DNA from: Mytilisepta virgata
Lineage: Eukaryota > Mollusca > Bivalvia > Mytilida > Mytilidae
NCBI GenBank assembly: GCA_028015205.1
Contig: CM051518.1
Coordinates: 34,066,001-34,130,000, forward strand
Direction of reading: 5' to 3'
Length of the DNA stretch: 64,000 nt
Both the position numbers and the translations under genes were made by a program. The notes below the pieces were generated by a model, which searched no databases, was not told the DNA's origin, and worked only from the letters and a program-made list of their open reading frames with translations. Position 1 is the stretch's first letter. Each line of letters opens with the position of its first letter. Shown piece by piece: positions 61,081 through 64,000 of this stretch.

Positions 61081-61536
61081 TCAAGATCTATCCGGAAGAA
61101 TTTTCAGGGTTATAACTGTATTTTCATTGCGTCCCTGAAACAACATTTCTCCCTCAAATTCAACAAATCCATGTTTTCTTGCTCGTATTAATGTCCCTAC
61201 CAACTTATTAGAAATTGTTATATAAGCTTCGAATAATTCACCAAATGTAATAGTATCAGTCCCGTCTGCTTGACGCTTTCCCAAGTCTGCGATGACATAA
61301 CAAAGTTCAATAACTTCTCGACTTATTAGTTCACCAGCCTGCTTCCCCCTGTACTCAGTTTTGGATCCAGCGACCGGGCGTCCATAATCCTTGTCGTCTT
61401 TGGAGAGTTTCTGTCTGTGTGAAGCTCCTTCCCAATCTGAAAATGGATTAATGAGCTGTTTTTCTTTGTGTTCGTCCGCTAGTTTTTGCCAAAGTTGAAC
61501 TCTGTTTGTCAAGGGTTTTGATTCCACTTCATCCAT
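61081..61536 (-). CDS. Costars-domain protein, 151 aa
   Basis: Single coding exon from ATG 61536 to the stop at 61081. A conserved W-Q helix (RVQLWQKLADEHKEK) near residues 12-26 is followed by LINPFSDWEG and a full Costars domain at residues ~52-146 (YGRPVAGSKTEYRG, TITFGELFEAYITISNK, LIRARKHGFVEFEGEMLFQG, NTVITLKI). Family knowledge: actin-associated Costars proteins include ABRA and the short ABRACL. It shares domain order, strand and neighbourhood with the gene at 52104-56701 and is probably a tandem paralogue that lacks the long N-terminus. The frame stays open upstream to a possible acceptor (CAACTCTTCAG, about 61560), so a 5' exon with a few more codons or a UTR is possible. Confidence 0.9.
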   Translation of the reverse strand: MDEVESKPLTNRVQLWQKLADEHKEKQLINPFSDWEGASHRQKLSKDDKDYGRPVAGSKTEYRGKQAGELISREVIELCYVIADLGKRQADGTDTITFGELFEAYITISNKLVGTLIRARKHGFVEFEGEMLFQGRNENTVITLKILPDRS

Positions 61537-61579
61537 TATCTCTTCTATAATTACAGGCCTGAAGAGTTGAAACAGTTCT

Positions 61580-63059
61580 TGTCAGTACTTCCATACTCAC
61601 TACACATCTTATACTACATGTTCTCTCTGTTTACATTAAAAATGTGTGCGTGTATCTGCTTCGGTGAACAACTACGTCATTAAGTTATATATTTATTTTT
61701 ATCTCACCTTGGTCGATAACTATAACATATTCAAAACTGAATGAATGCTCTTAAATTTTTCTGTGAAAAAAAGTATAGATTCAAATGTTTTTAAATATCA
61801 AAATTTATACTTACCACGAAAAGCTCTTTGTTGGGGAAAGTTCTCGGCAAATATTAATGGAATTAACCGCCCACTTGTTGCTTTCTTTTGGCAAATGCAT
61901 TAGATATTTTTCGACGCGCATATTACACGCGTGATACTAATTACATTCTAATTATCATATTCTTCCTTGTATTATCTCAAAGTCGACTATGGAATTTTTT
62001 CTTCCATTAATAATATGCGTGTTATATTCTAATTAAAAGGGGTAGCCGCTCAACTTGAAGTAAATTTTTGTTTCATTTACGATATGGAAAGTGGAAAATT
62101 CGACAGCTGTTTTTTATCTCGGATCTGTAGGCCACAAGAGTTGGTTCACGAGAGTTGGTTTTTCGGGACAATAAAGTTGGTCCTCAAAAAAATAAATTTT
62201 CCGGTAATTTGAGTGCATATTTCCGTTGACCCCTGCAATAAAATCCCAGTCCTCACATTTCATGCATTTGTTGGAATTCAATTCAATCTGTTATTGCCAT
62301 GTAAACTATAAAAACGAAACAGTTTGTGACAAGTAAACAAAAAGAAAAAAAGACAGCAATATTTTATATGATCATTACGGATAAAACGAGTAAGTCAAAA
62401 AGTTTCCTTAGTTTCGTCCAAGAATTAACCTGAAATTGCCATTGTATTAGAAATTCATATATATACCCATACGGGATGAAGGTAAAATAAAAGACAAAAA
62501 AATGCCTTGAGCAGGAAATATAGTCAGTAAAATTAGAAGGGAACATAGTATACTTATGCATCAAAAGAATATATATATATAGCTTGCAGAATTAGATGGC
62601 TCAACGGCTCAGGGTACCGAGGGTCAAACCGATAGGTCCATTGATTCCACCAGTTTGCCAGCTGGATACATTACTATTAGTTATTTGGAGACTAAAATTT
62701 GTCACTGCAGATTTATAAAAATGTTTAACAATGGCTAAATTCCGGTTTTTATAACCATCTTACAAATATGAGAGAGAATTTCAATATATTCATTGGTCAT
62801 AAGCCATATTAATTTCAGATCATTGTTAAGATTTTGAAAATTTAAACAGGACTTGTTAACAATGTCATGCAAGATACATCTTTCTTTCTTTTTTGGATAA
62901 TGAGGAAAGTAGAAATTAAGTGTTTCTGGTCACCAATTTCGTTAGTTTTACACCAGAGACCGCTCGTGTCAGGGACCCTGATGCCTTCTTTTTTCGATAT
63001 GTTACCTATGAGCTGATACTCTAAGATGCGTTCTAGGCACCTGTGATGGATCACGGAAG
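61580..63059. other. Upstream flank, no supported feature
   Basis: AT-rich. Presumably contains the promoter of the 151-aa Costars gene, but I can identify no element. Confidence 0.5.
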
Positions 63060-63455
63060 CTCAACTCATAAAGCTGCCTACTGCGTCCCCAGATGTCGGA
63101 TAGGGGAAACCCTCTCGTGTTGGGGGGGGGGATGGGTGGAGTGTCAAACCATAATACGGAAGGTCTGACTGCGGACTATTTTGGAGAATGCCACACTCCC
63201 TACATGCACGCTAAAGACCTCTTCTGTGATTTTCGAAAAAGAGTAGGCTAATGGTCGCTACAGAATGCTAAATTACCCGACCCTACCCAACCATCCACCC
63301 TTTTACAGTGGCAATCAAAATTGGTTCCCCTTTGTGTCCCGTCCCACCCCAATTTGAATTGTTTGATAAATTATTGAACTGGTTCTCCATGAAGAAGCAT
63401 GGTATATTTGCCATTGGACGTTAAGCAAATAATTAATCAATCTAAGACGCGTTAA
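63060..63455 (+). mobile_element. Probable SINE with a Meta-domain-like 3' end
   Basis: TTTGCCATTGGACGTTAAGCAA followed by AATTAATCAATC at 63400-63442 resembles the conserved 3' domain of bivalve SINEs. The upstream body (CCCTACATGCACGCTAAAGACC, GTCCCGTCCCACCCC) is also familiar from such repeats. The 5' boundary and tRNA-like head are unclear. Confidence 0.42.
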
Positions 63456-64000
63456 ACTACTCCTTCGCTAAAAATTGTTAGTGATATTTTTCAAATCCAA
63501 AATTTCTTTTGAAAGTGCTGTAGCAGCTGAGCTTGTTTTGACAATATATTCTATGATATGATTGCCACCAACCAATGTAGTGTTAATTCAGACATTCTTG
63601 ATCAAATTTTTAGATTTATAGGGGCTAACTGAAGGTAATTATTGGATGCCAATAATTTTACTAATTAGTAAATTCATTGAACTATACCATATGATGTGCA
63701 ATTTTTCTCAGAGTTGTTTTGATTCATTATAGGCATTTTGAAGCAAGGAAAATGAGGCCCCCTGGGTTTTCCAAACGGTACCAAAAACCGATCATGGATT
63801 TTATGACATCATAATGCAAGAGAAATTGTCCCAATTCAGACAGTACAGCAAAGTTTATTTCTTTTCTATGAACTCCCAAGGATTTACAAAATTTGAGATT
63901 TAATCTTTCACAACGTAAATTAGTGTAAATTTTATACACTGTAAGATCGGGATTTTTTTATTTTCTAGAAAATGGATTAAAACATCCCCAAATTTAAGAT
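63456..64000. other. Window end, no recognisable feature
   Basis: AT-rich, with no coding or repeat feature that I can support. Confidence 0.5.

Noticed and set aside
62580..62660. tRNA-like stretch (GATGGCTCAACGGCTCAGG ... GGGTCAAACC)
   Set aside because: The A-box and B-box resemblance is weak and no cloverleaf can be drawn.
1..64000. CRISPR arrays, bacterial operons or prophage
   Set aside because: Introns, SINE/LTR/TIR elements and metazoan genes show an animal nuclear genome. The direct repeats are satellites without spacers.

Overview
The window is AT-rich animal nuclear DNA with short exons, GT-AG introns and a very high load of dispersed repeats. It most likely comes from a bivalve mollusc, probably a mussel-like species. 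The basis is the repeat type (elements starting AGCTCACCTGGCC with CGTCCGTCGTCCG leaders, a probable bivalve SINE, BEL/Pao and a Harbinger-type MITE) plus the animal genes; the species is inferred, not shown.

Layout. (1) 1-22,910, + strand: the 3' part of a galectin gene in three exons (1-83, 1124-1340, 22794-22910). Its 21.5-kb last intron holds hairpin-ended, Helentron-like elements, a 2,368-bp tandem duplication, a 5 x 378-bp satellite array, a ~166-bp minisatellite and a broken antisense BEL/Pao retrotransposon (15931-22031). (2) 22.9-38.1 kb is intergenic: an AT-rich stretch, a TATACCCC-ended element, a Harbinger-like MITE, then a 7,153-bp DNA transposon (26863-34015). That transposon has 32-bp terminal inverted repeats, 3-bp TTG target duplications and an apparently intact four-exon, 1,116-codon gene for a DDE-type transposase with C-terminal Cys clusters. 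Minisatellites and foldback repeats follow. (3) 38,159-45,780, + strand: a complete COX16 homologue (cytochrome c oxidase assembly) in four exons, 125 aa. (4) 45.8-50.9 kb: nested hairpin-ended elements; one nested insertion shows insertion between two Ts without target duplication. (5) 50,999-51,094, + strand: a likely first coding exon of an unidentified gene. (6) 52,104-56,701, - strand: a three-coding-exon ABRA/STARS-like gene with a Costars domain (364 aa). Its second intron holds a ~1.15-kb palindrome. (7) 61,081-61,536, - strand: a second, short Costars protein (151 aa), probably an ancient tandem paralogue. The rest is mostly non-coding, with a probable SINE near 63.1-63.45 kb.

The host genes are unrelated in function: lectin, mitochondrial respiratory-chain assembly, and actin/Rho signalling. 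There is no operon logic. The strongest candidates for something little described are the TIR transposon at 26.9-34.0 kb, the structured core of the 378-bp repeat (shared with a diverged copy at 35.1 kb), and the hairpin-ended elements with expandable internal minisatellites.
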